Of a stretch of DNA of 64,000 nucleotides, positions 34,073 to 42,858 are shown one piece after another. Each line of letters starts with the position of its first letter. The first letter of the stretch is position 1. The translations under genes were made by a program, and so were the position numbers. The DNA comes from Streptomyces pinistramenti (GTDB taxonomy: Bacteria; Actinomycetota; Actinomycetes; Streptomycetales; Streptomycetaceae): the NCBI RefSeq assembly GCF_020564935.1, contig NZ_JAJCXB010000013.1, positions 78,052 to 142,051 of the forward strand, given 5' to 3'. Under the pieces are notes generated by a model. The model did no database searches and was not told the origin of the DNA. It worked only from the letters and a program-made list of their open reading frames with translations.

Positions 34073-35290
34073 TCACCCTCCATCGGGGGCTCGGTCCTTG
34101 GCGCTGCCCTTGTTCCATGCGTTCTCCAGCCCGATCAACAAGGGACCGCCACCACCGGGAACACCCCCCATCTCAATGGCCTGGCGTCGATCTTTCGGCT
34201 TAAAGTTCTCGAAGACAGAGGGGTCACCGAAAAGCCCAGCCCAGGAATCAACGAGCCCGAAGTTGGCAGCACCATCTGCCGCACGACTCTTGAGCATCGC
34301 GGTGCCCAATTTTCCGCCGACGCGAGAGGCAGCGCCCAAGGGGATAATGCCCAATCCGTCCTGCGCCAACGTCCGGTTCGAGACGACGTCTTCGCCTCCC
34401 GCCATACGGGCTGTGCCGTGCAGGACAAACGCCCCGGCCGCGAAACCGGACGATGCCAGCTCCAACGCCCCACCTACAGGAGCAAGAATCACTTCGGAGG
34501 GAGGAAAGACCATGCCAACCGCTGCGAGGCCCACTCCGACAGCGCCCACCACAGCGCTGACTGTGGACAGAACATCGCCGACGGCAGCAATGGCGTTGGC
34601 GTGGTTCTTCACCCAATCCCACGCCTGGTTGGCCAAAGCCGCCTGGGCCTCAGCCAGGGATTCAATGGCGTCTCCAATCCGATCCAGCCAGCCCGGTTCG
34701 TCGGGAGCCTCTTCTGAGGCTCGACGTATAGCCTCCGCCACCTTCTCCGCGGCCTCATCATGCTGATGCTTGAGCCGTCCCGCATCCTCGATCAGGGAAT
34801 TGAGAGCGTCTCGGGCTGAATCAAGTTCCTCGACAGCCGTATTCAATCGTTGCTCTGCGCTATGCAGTTCTTCATCCGTCTCGAACGTCTGCCCGGCCAG
34901 CCCCAGATCCGGATTTCCCTCCGCATCTCGCTGACGGGAACGAGCGGTGACGGCACGGTCCTCCATATCCGATGCACGAGACTTCATGGCTTCCAGCTTC
35001 GCGGACCACTCATTCAACTGGAATCCGCAATCATAAAAACTCTGAGTCGCAGATTCGACCAGCTTCGGAAGATCCTTCACCCGCATAGAAAAGGCGTCCG
35101 CAGCAATTCCGCTCCACTCTTCACCTCCACGGGTGATGGAGCGTAGGGTCTGCGAGACCGAAGCTAGCTTTCTGTGTGCATCGAATGACTGGTCAACCAG
35201 CGCACGCGCCGCTGATAGATTTCCAGGGGTCGGGTCGAATCCTAGCCCCGGATATCCCGCAGCATCGGAAGGTATCTTACCGCCGCCCAT
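34073..35290 (-). CDS. Putative type VII-secreted WXG-domain protein
   Basis: A 405-residue protein. Residues 1-120 are a helical WXG-like domain, with GGEEWSGIAADAFSMRV holding the W-x-G turn and heptad helices on both sides, as in predicted T7SS signal domains. Residues 115-190 are coiled coil (ELHSAEQRLNTAVEELDSAR). A hydrophobic region of two or three helices follows at about 230-300 (AVGDVLSTVSAVVGAVGVGL), then a Gly-rich end without a recognisable toxin domain. A GAGGGGGGGG ribosome site precedes the ATG at 35290. Second gene of the operon, 12 bp after a small WXG100-like protein. No EccC/EssC ATPase is in the window, so secretion would depend on one elsewhere. Confidence 0.7.
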   Translation of the reverse strand: MGGGKIPSDAAGYPGLGFDPTPGNLSAARALVDQSFDAHRKLASVSQTLRSITRGGEEWSGIAADAFSMRVKDLPKLVESATQSFYDCGFQLNEWSAKLEAMKSRASDMEDRAVTARSRQRDAEGNPDLGLAGQTFETDEELHSAEQRLNTAVEELDSARDALNSLIEDAGRLKHQHDEAAEKVAEAIRRASEEAPDEPGWLDRIGDAIESLAEAQAALANQAWDWVKNHANAIAAVGDVLSTVSAVVGAVGVGLAAVGMVFPPSEVILAPVGGALELASSGFAAGAFVLHGTARMAGGEDVVSNRTLAQDGLGIIPLGAASRVGGKLGTAMLKSRAADGAANFGLVDSWAGLFGDPSVFENFKPKDRRQAIEMGGVPGGGGPLLIGLENAWNKGSAKDRAPDGG

Positions 35291-35302
35291 GACCCCCCCC
35301 TC

Positions 35303-35659
35303 TTATCCGAAGGCCGACGATGTCGAACTGGACATAGGAGATGACCCAGGGGAATCCGATTCCATTCCCTTGGAGAATACTTGCTGAATTCCCATCTCGC
35401 ATGCGCGATATGAATGTGCAGTGGCTTCGATCGAGCCTTGTATGGAATCTGCCAGCTTGGCGATCTGGTCGATCCCGTACTTCCACTTCGACTGAAAACC
35501 TTCACAAGCCGAATCCAGGGACTCGTGACCGAGCTGACCTGCTGTTGCCTGATCCATTTTCCGCGTCACCGTACGCATGCCAGTAACGCTGTCATCAAGC
35601 TTCTGCGAAATTCTTCCGAGTTCCTCGATGTCGACTCGGAACGTCCCCGGCAAAGACAA
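35303..35659 (-). CDS. WXG100-like small helical protein
   Basis: A 118-residue helical protein starting MSLPGTFRVDIEELGRISQK. Residue pattern and length match the WXG100/ESAT-6 superfamily: two long helices with a turn at FQSKWKYGIDQIAKLADSIQ (W-x-x-G variant). It ends in a Ser-rich tail. It is the first gene of a four-gene operon (35659 down to 32706) with a larger WXG protein, a two-helix membrane protein and an alpha/beta protein. ESX small proteins usually form dimers with a partner and are co-secreted; here the partner is likely the next gene. Confidence 0.7.
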   Translation of the reverse strand: MSLPGTFRVDIEELGRISQKLDDSVTGMRTVTRKMDQATAGQLGHESLDSACEGFQSKWKYGIDQIAKLADSIQGSIEATAHSYRACEMGIQQVFSKGMESDSPGSSPMSSSTSSAFG

Positions 35660-36908
35660 AGCTCCCCCTCTTCTTGCCTATGCCTGCTTGGCACGTGCGG
35701 ATAGAGAGTCTAACAACGGCCGATGCGGCGAAGGTGGATAGGGCTTGTTTCGACCTGTGCGGGGCGGGAGTTGAGCGTTCGGCCCCATGATGGGCATGCC
35801 ATGGGCCATATCGGGTGAATCCTGGAACCACCTGCGCAGCCAAGCAGCACACTCGTTGTCTTTTCGCCTGCTGCGGGCCGGCGAAAAGACGAGCGCGCCG
35901 GCGCCGCGAAGGGCGACCGGTTGACCGACCACGGTCGTCTCTCGCTCCTCGTCGGGCCCTCTCCAGGCCGAGCCCCCCAGCGTCTCGTCGATGTGGACTT
36001 CATGAGGTTGCCTGACGGCCTGATGCGCAGATCCGGAGCACCGTGAACCCGTACCGGCCACGAACGGAAGGAACCCCAGCGTGAAGCACGTCGCTGAGGA
36101 CCACCAGCTCGCTCAGGTCTACCTGCGGGCCGCGCCGTAGCCCAGGCTGCCGTCGGAGAGTTCGAGCTCGCACGGGCCGGCTGCTGCTGGGAAGGGGACA
36201 TGGCGACCTGCTGGGGGACTCCGTCAGGGGGTCCGGCGAAGACCGCAGGATACCTGACACATCGTCACGCGTCCGTGGCAAGGGCGCGGTATCTGTCGGC
36301 CTCCCGGCGCGGCTCGTGCTCGCCAGCAGATCGTCCACGAGGAACAGCAGCGCCGCGCCCTGGGCGTGTTCATCGGCCGTTGGGTCCGCAGCGGGCGAAA
36401 CGGGCGAGGGGCGCCGTCTACGAGGCCCGGGCGGCATGGGGACCGTCGCGAGCACACCACGCCAACCCCACCTGGCCCGGCGGGATATGACGGCTGACCT
36501 CCGGGCCGTGCAACTTCGCGGCGATCGACGATTCCGACACCTTCTCTGCATCGGTCAGGGCCTCGTCGGATGCCCGGTGCGGTAGGACGCCGGGGTTGTC
36601 TCCGGCATCTTCTCTACGAACGTGGCGGCTTTCTCGCCCCGCCGGTGGAAGCGCATGACGGTGCGCAGGGTGTACGCGGCCGCGTGTTCCAAGAGTGCGG
36701 GCGGGAGCAGCGCCACGCGCCGGCCACGCAGCGCCTCCTGCGACAGGTCGAGGATGGGTTCAGGCCGGGGGCCTCCGGGCGTCGGTCTCGAAGCCCGCGA
36801 GGATGCCCGGTCGACGGCCTGCCTCGGCCTCAACTCGAAGGCTCACTCGCCGTACGGGCCTGCTGGGGCGCTGAGCTGTGTGGCGATGTCAGGCAGCAGG
36901 ATGAGGGC
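35660..36908. other. 1.25-kb stretch with no confident gene
   Basis: No intact gene is supported. The frames are Arg/Pro/Ser-rich and lack ribosome sites. Two islands look like decayed coding on the minus strand: about 36585-36750, reading EALRGRRVALLPPALLEHAA and YTLRTVMRFHRRGEKAATFV, and about 36010-36130, reading QVDLSELVVLSDVLHAGVPS. Neither matches a family I know. The stretch probably holds the promoter of the WXG operon near 35660-35720. Confidence 0.35.
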
Positions 36909-37499
36909 ATGGACTCGGTGGAGCAGTTGGTGCGGGCGGCGGTGGACGGCGATGGGGAGCAGGTGACACGCCTGCTGGGCGAGGGTGTGCCGGTCGACGC
37001 AAGGGACCGGGAACACCGAACGGCTCTGGACCGGGCTCTGTGGGCGGGCCAACTCAGTTCGGTCAGCCTGCTTCTGAGCGCGGGTGCGGATACCGAGCAG
37101 CCCATTGGCGAGTATCGGGAGACTCTGCCGCTCCGCTTCGCCGCGGAACGAGAAATGCAGGACATTGCCCGGGTGCTGCTGGAAGCGGGGGCAGACCCCG
37201 ACGGCCGTCTGTGCGAGGGGCGGGCCACCGCCTTGATGGTGGCGGCCCAAGAAGGCCATACAGGCATTGCGCAGATGCTCCTGGACCACGATGCCGCCAT
37301 CGAGCTGGCCGGACGGGGCATGACCGCCCTTGAGTGGGCCGCATCGGCTGGCCGGCCGGCAACTGTCCGTCTGCTGCTGGAGCATGGGGCCGCTTGTGTA
37401 CCTCAGGCGCTCGCCATAGCTGGAGAGTGCCACCACGCGCAACGCTCTCCCGAGCGTCAGTCAGGTTACGCAACGACAATCTCCATACTTCAGGGGTGA
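36909..37499 (+). CDS. Ankyrin-repeat protein
   Basis: A 196-residue protein built of about five ankyrin repeats: MDSVEQLVRAAVDGDGEQVT, LGEGVPVDARDREHRTALDR, LLSAGADTEQ, ARVLLEAGADPDGRL, ALMVAAQEGHTGIAQMLLDH and ALEWAASAGRPATVRLLLEH all follow the G-x-TPLxxAxxxGxxxxVxxLLxxGA pattern. No signal peptide, no other domain. The ATG at 36909 has AGGATGAGGG just before it. A perfect hairpin terminator follows the stop by 5 bp. The role is protein binding; partners unknown. It may act as an immunity or regulatory protein, as small ankyrin proteins often do in accessory regions. Confidence 0.85.
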   Translation: MDSVEQLVRAAVDGDGEQVTRLLGEGVPVDARDREHRTALDRALWAGQLSSVSLLLSAGADTEQPIGEYRETLPLRFAAEREMQDIARVLLEAGADPDGRLCEGRATALMVAAQEGHTGIAQMLLDHDAAIELAGRGMTALEWAASAGRPATVRLLLEHGAACVPQALAIAGECHHAQRSPERQSGYATTISILQG

Positions 37500-37504
37500 A
37501 CTGA

Positions 37505-37544
37505 TGAGGTGGGGACGGTCCGAGGGCGGACCGTCCCCACCTCA
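37505..37544 (+). terminator. Strong perfect hairpin terminator
   Basis: Arms of 18 bp, tgaggtggggacggtccg (37505-37522) and its exact reverse complement (37527-37544), with a 4-nt loop. It starts 5 bp after the ankyrin stop codon. Confidence 0.85.
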
Positions 37545-37708
37545 TTCCCCAAGCCGGCCGTGGTGTGGGGGCTCGCGTACAGCGATGGATACCGGCGGCG
37601 CCCCATGAGAAAGCGCAGATCAAGGGCACCGCTGTCGAATGCGGTCAGCGCCACAACAGTGGTGAACTTCGCTCAGGACTACGACGGTTCTCCCCTCCAC
37701 CGAGCTTC

Positions 37709-37817
37709 GCGACGTGTGCCCTCACTGGCGGATGGCCGCGAGAACTCCACGCTGCAGCAACGTTTGGTGCGGGTGCGGCTGTTCTACGGCTACCTCATCG
37801 AGGAGGGTCTGAGCTGA
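37709..37817 (+). pseudogene. Possible tyrosine-integrase N-terminal remnant
   Basis: The frame ending at TGA 37815-37817 reads LADGRENSTLQQRLVRVRLF followed by YGYLIEEGLS. This resembles the SAM-like core-binding region of phage integrases (TVxQRLxRxRxFYxYLxEEG). The catalytic domain is absent. A second short island downstream (37818-37888) reads LTAKELERVAAILAAVSKAE. The rest of 37545-37888 shows nothing. This is a suggestion, not a firm call. Confidence 0.35.
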
Positions 37818-37888
37818 CCGCGAAAGAACTTGAGCGCGTAGCGGCAATCCTCGCGGCCGTGTCGAAGGCCGAGCGAGACGCTCAATGA

Positions 37889-39379
37889 TCACGGGGTGGC
37901 CGGCTGTGCGGAGCAGTACCTGTCGTGTGCGGGCCGCTTCCCGGTGACCAGGTAGTCGGTCACGGCGTCGTTCCCGCAGGCGTTCGGGCCCGACAGATAG
38001 GTCACGTGCCCGCCCTGGTCGACGGTGACCATCCGGGCCCGCTCGCCCAGGGCCCGGCGCGTCCGCAGCGCACCGGACAGCGGGGTCGCCGGATCGCGGA
38101 GGTTTTGCACCATGAGCACGCCGGAAGGCCCCCGATCGGTGATCTTCACCTTTGGCTCCACTGGGGCCGGCCAGAAGGCGCACGGCCTGATGGTGGCCGC
38201 GAACGCGCCGTACATCGGGTAGCGGACACGGTCGACTGCGACGTTGTGCTGATAGGTCGTCAGGGCCGTCGGCCAGCGGGAGTCGCCGCAGATCACCCCG
38301 AGGTAGGCGGCGGGATAGTTGTCGCTGTACGCGCCGCCGCCGACATCGCCGGCACCCGGGGGCGGCTGATTCGTGTCCAGGGCGTGCCAGATGGCGGCGA
38401 GGCCGGCGAGGTCGCTGTCCGCGCGCATCATTGCCGCGGTGACGACGCGGAAGGTAGTGCCCTCGTACCCGTGTACGGGCTTGTTGTCGAGACGCGCGGC
38501 GAGTTGGAAGTACTTCTCGCGTACCGCGGCCGGTGTGCTGCCCAGGTGGTACTGCCGGGGTGTGGCCGCGGCGAACTTCGCGAAGTCGGGGAAGCGGGTC
38601 TCGAAGCCCGCGCCCTGGCTGCGCAGTGCTTCGGCGTCGTAGCCCTCGGGCGGCAGGCTGCTGTCGAGCACGATGCGGTCGCCTCGGTGGGGGAAGAGGG
38701 TGGTGTACACCGCGCCGAGGTAGGTGCCGTAGGACTCGCCGTAGTACGAGATCTTCGGCACGCCCAGTGCTGCCCGGATCCGGTCCATGTCCCGCGCGGT
38801 GTTCGCGGTGGTGATGTACGGCAGCAGGTCCGCGGTTTTCGACCTGGTGCACTGGGTGGCGAGCCTCTTCGCGGTCGCGGCCTGCTCCGCCACGTCGGCG
38901 GCGTTGCCCGGGGTGGGCGGGTTGGCCGCCACCTCACCCTGAGCACGAGTGAAGCCGCAGGTCAGAGGGGTGCTGTGGCCGACGCCGCGTGGATCGAAAC
39001 CGATCACGTCGTAGCGGTCACGCACCTTCTTGGGCAGCTTCATCAATGCGGGAACGGGGAGCCCGGGCAGGCCGGGGCCCCCGGGGTTGAGCAGGAGCAC
39101 GCCGCGCCTCTCGGCCGGCTTCGTGCTCGCCAGACGGGACACCTCGACATCGATCGTCCGCCCGTCGGGGTGGCGGTAGTCGAGCGGCACCGCGAGTCTC
39201 GCGCACCGCAGTGCCGCCCCCGTCGGACCGGGGCACGCACCCCACCGCAGCGGCGACCGGGATGGCGCGCCTGCCTGCGACCGGGACGGTATGCCTGCCG
39301 TGGCCATCTGCGATATGCCCGAGGCCACCGCCGCAGCGCCCACCGTGACGGCGAGCGCCGCGAGCCAAGTCCTGCGCAT
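37889..39379 (-). CDS. Secreted alpha/beta hydrolase, tripeptidyl aminopeptidase-like
   Basis: A 496-residue secreted serine hydrolase of the Streptomyces Tap/Slp group, which removes N-terminal peptides. A Sec signal peptide (MRRTWLAALAVTVGAAAVAS) leads into ACPGPTGAALRCARLAVPLD. The oxyanion part is GVLLLNPGGPGLPGL, the nucleophile elbow ISYYGESYGTYLGAVY (Ser about 216), and the C-terminal TAP-like domain carries VLMVQNLRDPATPL (Asp) and VDQGGHVTYL (His). GCGAGGAGAAC precedes the ATG at 39379. Cys pairs near both ends suit an exported protein. It is followed on the same strand by nothing, and preceded by the small gene ending at 39436; the two-component system diverges. Confidence 0.88.
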   Translation of the reverse strand: MRRTWLAALAVTVGAAAVASGISQMATAGIPSRSQAGAPSRSPLRWGACPGPTGAALRCARLAVPLDYRHPDGRTIDVEVSRLASTKPAERRGVLLLNPGGPGLPGLPVPALMKLPKKVRDRYDVIGFDPRGVGHSTPLTCGFTRAQGEVAANPPTPGNAADVAEQAATAKRLATQCTRSKTADLLPYITTANTARDMDRIRAALGVPKISYYGESYGTYLGAVYTTLFPHRGDRIVLDSSLPPEGYDAEALRSQGAGFETRFPDFAKFAAATPRQYHLGSTPAAVREKYFQLAARLDNKPVHGYEGTTFRVVTAAMMRADSDLAGLAAIWHALDTNQPPPGAGDVGGGAYSDNYPAAYLGVICGDSRWPTALTTYQHNVAVDRVRYPMYGAFAATIRPCAFWPAPVEPKVKITDRGPSGVLMVQNLRDPATPLSGALRTRRALGERARMVTVDQGGHVTYLSGPNACGNDAVTDYLVTGKRPAHDRYCSAQPATP

Positions 39380-39435
39380 GGTTGTTCTCCTCGCTTCGAG
39401 AGGGCAGTGGGTGTCGGCACGCTCGGGCCGGAGCA

Positions 39436-39915
39436 TCAGCCGCCCGCGAGGGAGGTCGACCGGACGGCCGCTGCTGCCCGCTTGCGCCGCCTGCGCAGCA
39501 GCACGACGACGAGCGCGAAGACCTGGAGCACGAGTTCCAGGCCGGGCAGGTCGGCGGTCGCCTCGGAGTGGATGTGTGCGGTGCGGCGGATCGTGCCGGC
39601 GGGCTCACCGTCGTCGCCGATCACGGTGTGCTCCCGGTCTGCCGCCGTGGTCTGCCGGAACGGGATGACTCGCCCAGAGCACGTCATGTTCCAGCTTCGG
39701 CGCACCCGGTCCGTGGTCGCGACGGCGGTCCCGTCGGAGTCGAGCAGTTCGTGGACACCACTGAAGCGGTGCGTGCGGACGACGTAGTCGACCCCGCGCA
39801 GTGTGAACTGCGCGCCGATGTGGCCTCTGTGCAACGAGAACGTCGTCAGCGCCCGGCCGTCCTCGGTGAGCTCGTATTGCTGGCTCGGCAGATGGATCCT
39901 CTTCGCGTGCAACAT
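39436..39915 (-). CDS. LURP-one/scramblase-like beta-barrel protein, tentative
   Basis: A 159-residue protein, MLHAKRIHLPSQQYELTEDG onward. Alternating beta strands (ALTTFSLHRGHIGAQFTLRG, VDYVVRTHRFSGVHELLDSD) resemble the LURP1-related/tubby-like fold, and the C-terminus ends with a hydrophobic helix (LELVLQVFALVVVLLRRRRK) that would anchor it at the membrane. The ATG at 39915 is preferred over 39957. Family assignment is a guess from the pattern. It is in the same direction as the Tap-like hydrolase (57 bp apart) and diverges from the sensor kinase, so these four genes may form one module. Confidence 0.5.
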   Translation of the reverse strand: MLHAKRIHLPSQQYELTEDGRALTTFSLHRGHIGAQFTLRGVDYVVRTHRFSGVHELLDSDGTAVATTDRVRRSWNMTCSGRVIPFRQTTAADREHTVIGDDGEPAGTIRRTAHIHSEATADLPGLELVLQVFALVVVLLRRRRKRAAAAVRSTSLAGG

Positions 39916-40083
39916 GACCTCATCGCAGCATCGGCCCGCCGGCCGGACCCATGCCATTTGTCATGCATGACCGGGTGACAATCCAAACAGGGGCGCCGGT
40001 CATGGGTGGGCAATGCTCGCCTGCATGACCATGCATCAGCCCCGGGCCACCGCTTGGGCGTCCGGCGGCAGCCCGGCCTTAAC

Positions 40084-41292
40084 ATGACCGACGTGGGTGC
40101 ACGCGATCCGGACGAGTTCTCCGTCGACCAGTGGCCGGACTGGAATTTCTGGAAGGACCAGCCGGACAGCCCCCGAGCAGGCGGCCGGGGCCGCGTGGCG
40201 GTCACCACGGCCACGGCGCTGGCCTCCCTCACCTTGATCGCACGGGCCGAGGACATCGCGCACGGCTCCCAACGTCCCCTGCTCACCTCGCTGGCGATCG
40301 GCCTCGTCGCCTGCTACGGCATCGGCTGCATCCTGGCGCCCTGGTACGGGCCGGTGGCGCTGCGACGGGGGCGCATCGCCATCGTCGCCGTGATGTTCCT
40401 GCTCGGCGCGGCACCGGCGGTGCTTCTTGCGTCGCCGTCCTACCTGACCGATCTGACCTATGCCCTCTCGATCGGACTCATGCTGCTGCCGCTGCGCCAT
40501 GCGCTGCTGCTCGGCCTCGTCACGGTGCTGGGGCAGATCGTCTGGATGCGCCTCGCCCAGGGCGAGGTGGCCTGGGCGCAGGTGGCCATTCTCGTCGGCG
40601 TGACCGCGGCACTCGGCACCGTCTTCGCGCTCAACTTCACGATCGGTCACCTGCGGGCCGCGCGCGAGCAGGTCAAGAGGCTGGCCGTGAACCAGGAACG
40701 GGAACGGGTCGCCCGGGACATGCACGACATCCTCGGCCACACCCTCTCCACGATGACTGTCAAACTGGGGCTGACGCGGCGCATCCTGGAGTCCTCCACA
40801 GACCTGGCCGGCGCCGTCGGCCAGGTCACCGAGCTTGAGAACATGGCGCGCACGGCGCTGTCCGACGTGCGGGCCACCATTTCGGACTACCGCACCCTGT
40901 CGCTGGACAGCGAGCTCGCCGGCGCCCGCATGGCGCTGCGTGCCGCCGGCATACGGGCCGATCTGCCGGCTGCGACCGACACCGTGCGCGCCGAGCTGCG
41001 CGAGGTCTTCAGCTACGTCGTGCGCGAGGCGGTCACCAACGTGCTGCGGCACTCCGACGCCGAACTGTGCACCGTCCGCATCGGGCCCGACCGGGTCGAG
41101 GTCACCGACAACGGCAGTTCCACCGGCGGGGCGAGCCCGGGGAACGGTCTCACCGGCCTCACCGAACGGCTGGCCAACGTGTCGGGCACCCTCGAACACG
41201 GTCCTGCCCCCGGCGGCGGGTTCCGGGTCGTCGCCCGCGGGCCGGCCCCGGCGATCCCCCTCGCACCTCCGCAGGAAGCCGAACCGACATGA
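40084..41292 (+). CDS. Sensor histidine kinase, NarL/DesK type
   Basis: A 402-residue membrane histidine kinase. Residues 36-190 hold about five or six membrane helices, with no large extracellular loop, so the signal is probably sensed in the membrane. The HisKA_3 box is RVARDMHDILGHTLSTMTVK (phospho-acceptor His about 214), and the ATPase domain has VVREAVTNVLRHSDAELCTV (N box), VEVTDNGSS (G1) and GNGLTGLTERLANVSGTLEH (G2). ATG 40084 is 'aac atg acc' without a strong site. It overlaps the response regulator in ATGA. The overall plan is that of DesK-like kinases in Streptomyces. The divergent secreted hydrolase and small membrane-anchored protein are possible targets. Confidence 0.9.
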   Translation: MTDVGARDPDEFSVDQWPDWNFWKDQPDSPRAGGRGRVAVTTATALASLTLIARAEDIAHGSQRPLLTSLAIGLVACYGIGCILAPWYGPVALRRGRIAIVAVMFLLGAAPAVLLASPSYLTDLTYALSIGLMLLPLRHALLLGLVTVLGQIVWMRLAQGEVAWAQVAILVGVTAALGTVFALNFTIGHLRAAREQVKRLAVNQERERVARDMHDILGHTLSTMTVKLGLTRRILESSTDLAGAVGQVTELENMARTALSDVRATISDYRTLSLDSELAGARMALRAAGIRADLPAATDTVRAELREVFSYVVREAVTNVLRHSDAELCTVRIGPDRVEVTDNGSSTGGASPGNGLTGLTERLANVSGTLEHGPAPGGGFRVVARGPAPAIPLAPPQEAEPT

Positions 41293-41894
41293 TCCGTGTC
41301 CTGCTGGCAGACGACCAGGCACTCGTACTCGGCGCTCTTGCGGCCGTGCTCCGGCTGGAGCCCGACATCGACGTGGTCGCCGAGATCGGCACCGGCACCG
41401 AGGTGCTGGCCGCCGCGCAGCGGACCGTGCCCGACATCGCGCTGCTCGACGTACAGATGCCCGGCCGGGACGGCCTGACCGTCGCCGCCGATCTCCAGCG
41501 GGCGCTGCCCGGCTGCCGCACCATCATCTGCACGACCTTCAGCCGGCCCGGCTACCTCTCGCGGGCGATGTCCGCGGGCGCGGCCGGATACGTCGTGAAG
41601 GACTCCCCGCCCGAACAACTGGTTGACGCGATCCGCCGCGTCCACGCCGGCCTGCGCTTCGTGGGTCCGGCCCTCGCCGCGGAAGCGCTGGCCGGCGGCG
41701 CGAGCCCGCTGACCGGGCGCGAGGCGGACGTGCTGCGCGCCGCCGCCGAGGGCGGCACCGTGGCCGACATCGCCAAGGCGCTCCGGCTGTCCCAGGGCAC
41801 CGTGCGCAACCACCTGTCGTCGGCGATCGGCAAGACGCAGGCCCGTACCCGCGCCGAGGCGGCCCGGCTCGCGGAGGCCAACGGCTGGCTGTGA
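41289..41894 (+). CDS. NarL-family response regulator (DesR type)
   Basis: A 201-residue response regulator partnered with the kinase just upstream (ATGA overlap). Receiver domain: IRVLLADDQALVLGAL with the acidic pair, PDIALLDVQMPGRDGL with phospho-acceptor Asp54, IICTTFSRPGYLSRAM (Thr), and AGYVVKDSPPEQL with the conserved Lys. Output domain: LTGREADVLRAAAEGGTVAD and IAKALRLSQGTVRNHLSSAI, a LuxR helix-turn-helix. The stop is followed by about 600 bp without a confident gene. Confidence 0.92.
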   Translation: MIRVLLADDQALVLGALAAVLRLEPDIDVVAEIGTGTEVLAAAQRTVPDIALLDVQMPGRDGLTVAADLQRALPGCRTIICTTFSRPGYLSRAMSAGAAGYVVKDSPPEQLVDAIRRVHAGLRFVGPALAAEALAGGASPLTGREADVLRAAAEGGTVADIAKALRLSQGTVRNHLSSAIGKTQARTRAEAARLAEANGWL

Positions 41895-42496
41895 TCGCCA
41901 ATTACCCTGTTCTGCCCGCCGACAGGTCCGACGGGACAGCAACGGTCGCGCCTGGCACCCCCTGGACCCCTGACCCGCCAGGGACGAACAGCGACAACAG
42001 CATCACCGTCGCCAGGGCCGTTGAGCCGTCTCCACCGGAGAGTGCGCCGCACACCGGCCCCGCTATCGCCAGGCCGAATCCCTGGCTCGCCGGGGCGGGC
42101 CCATGATCTCGGGCAGGCAGTAGCCAGATACCTTGCGGAGCCTGGCCGCCAGGACGTGCGGCCCACCCGCACACGGGGCGACTTCGCCGAAGATGTCCCG
42201 TCGATCAGCGGTGAGAAGCCCGGCCGCGGGCCGGTGGCCGGCACTTCGGTGCGGGCCCTGGGCGGCGGAAGTCAGGGCAGGCAGCAGCGGGGAGGGGGCC
42301 CTGCCGTCGGCGGACCTGCGGGCCGTCTTGGCCTCAGTCGACCTGCCGCGAGCTCGCCCGGGTGATCGGACTCGCCGGTCGCGCGGATCCGCCGCAGGTG
42401 CTCGGCGACCGGCCGACCGGTGAAGGCGCACACAGGGCGGGCGTGGTCGGCGTCTACCGGTGCGCAATCAGCACGCGTCGTCGCAAGGCGCGGCGT
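41895..42496. other. 600-bp stretch with no confident gene; possible transporter remnant
   Basis: No intact gene is supported. On the minus strand around 41950-42100 a frame reads ASQGFGLAIAGPVCGALSGG and STALATVMLLSLFVP, hydrophobic Gly/Ala-rich text that would suit the last helices of an MFS transporter. Around 42120-42190 another frame gives HVLAARLRKVSGYCLPEIMG. Both look like fossils without starts. Confidence 0.35.
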
Positions 42497-42784
42497 CTAC
42501 CACTTGAGGATCAGGTGGGCCGCCTGCCAGGCCAGGACGCAGTGCAGGAGTACGCAGGTGTACCAGCCGCTTGCGCGTTTCGCGCCGCGGTGAACGACCT
42601 GCATCCATCCCACCACGCTCAATGCCGCCGCCAACCCCCACATTACCCAGGAGGCAACGCACCACGGTGTGGACAGGTCGGTGACGATCCCGATGATGGC
42701 GACGGGGACCAGGAGCAGGAGAGGGATCGCCCATGTGCCTTCTGTCGCTCCGCCCGTGGGAGTTTCCGGGACGTCCGTCATCAT
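42497..42784 (-). CDS. Small three-helix membrane protein (possible immunity protein)
   Basis: A 95-residue protein starting MMTDVPETPTGGATEGTWAI. Three hydrophobic segments follow: WAIPLLLLVPVAIIGIVTDL, VASWVMWGLAAALSVVGWMQ and WYTCVLLHCVLAWQAAHLIL, ending in a short LKW tail. AGAAGGGCAC precedes the start (ATG 42784 or 42781). It lies 74 bp downstream of the Trp/Lys-rich peptide gene on the same strand. Small three-helix membrane proteins next to cationic peptides are typical of bacteriocin immunity proteins; that is inference from layout, not homology. It could also be an unrelated small membrane protein. Confidence 0.6.
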   Translation of the reverse strand: MMTDVPETPTGGATEGTWAIPLLLLVPVAIIGIVTDLSTPWCVASWVMWGLAAALSVVGWMQVVHRGAKRASGWYTCVLLHCVLAWQAAHLILKW

Positions 42785-42858
42785 GTGCCCTTCTATGGTC
42801 GCCGGGGCCCGCGAAGCGGCGGCGTGGGCCCGGCTCCGGCGTGATTACCGGTAGTTGC

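Noticed and set aside
35678..36551. Several 100-180-codon frames on both strands between the WXG cluster and the ankyrin gene
   Set aside because: No ribosome sites, Arg/Pro/Ser-rich composition and no family pattern.
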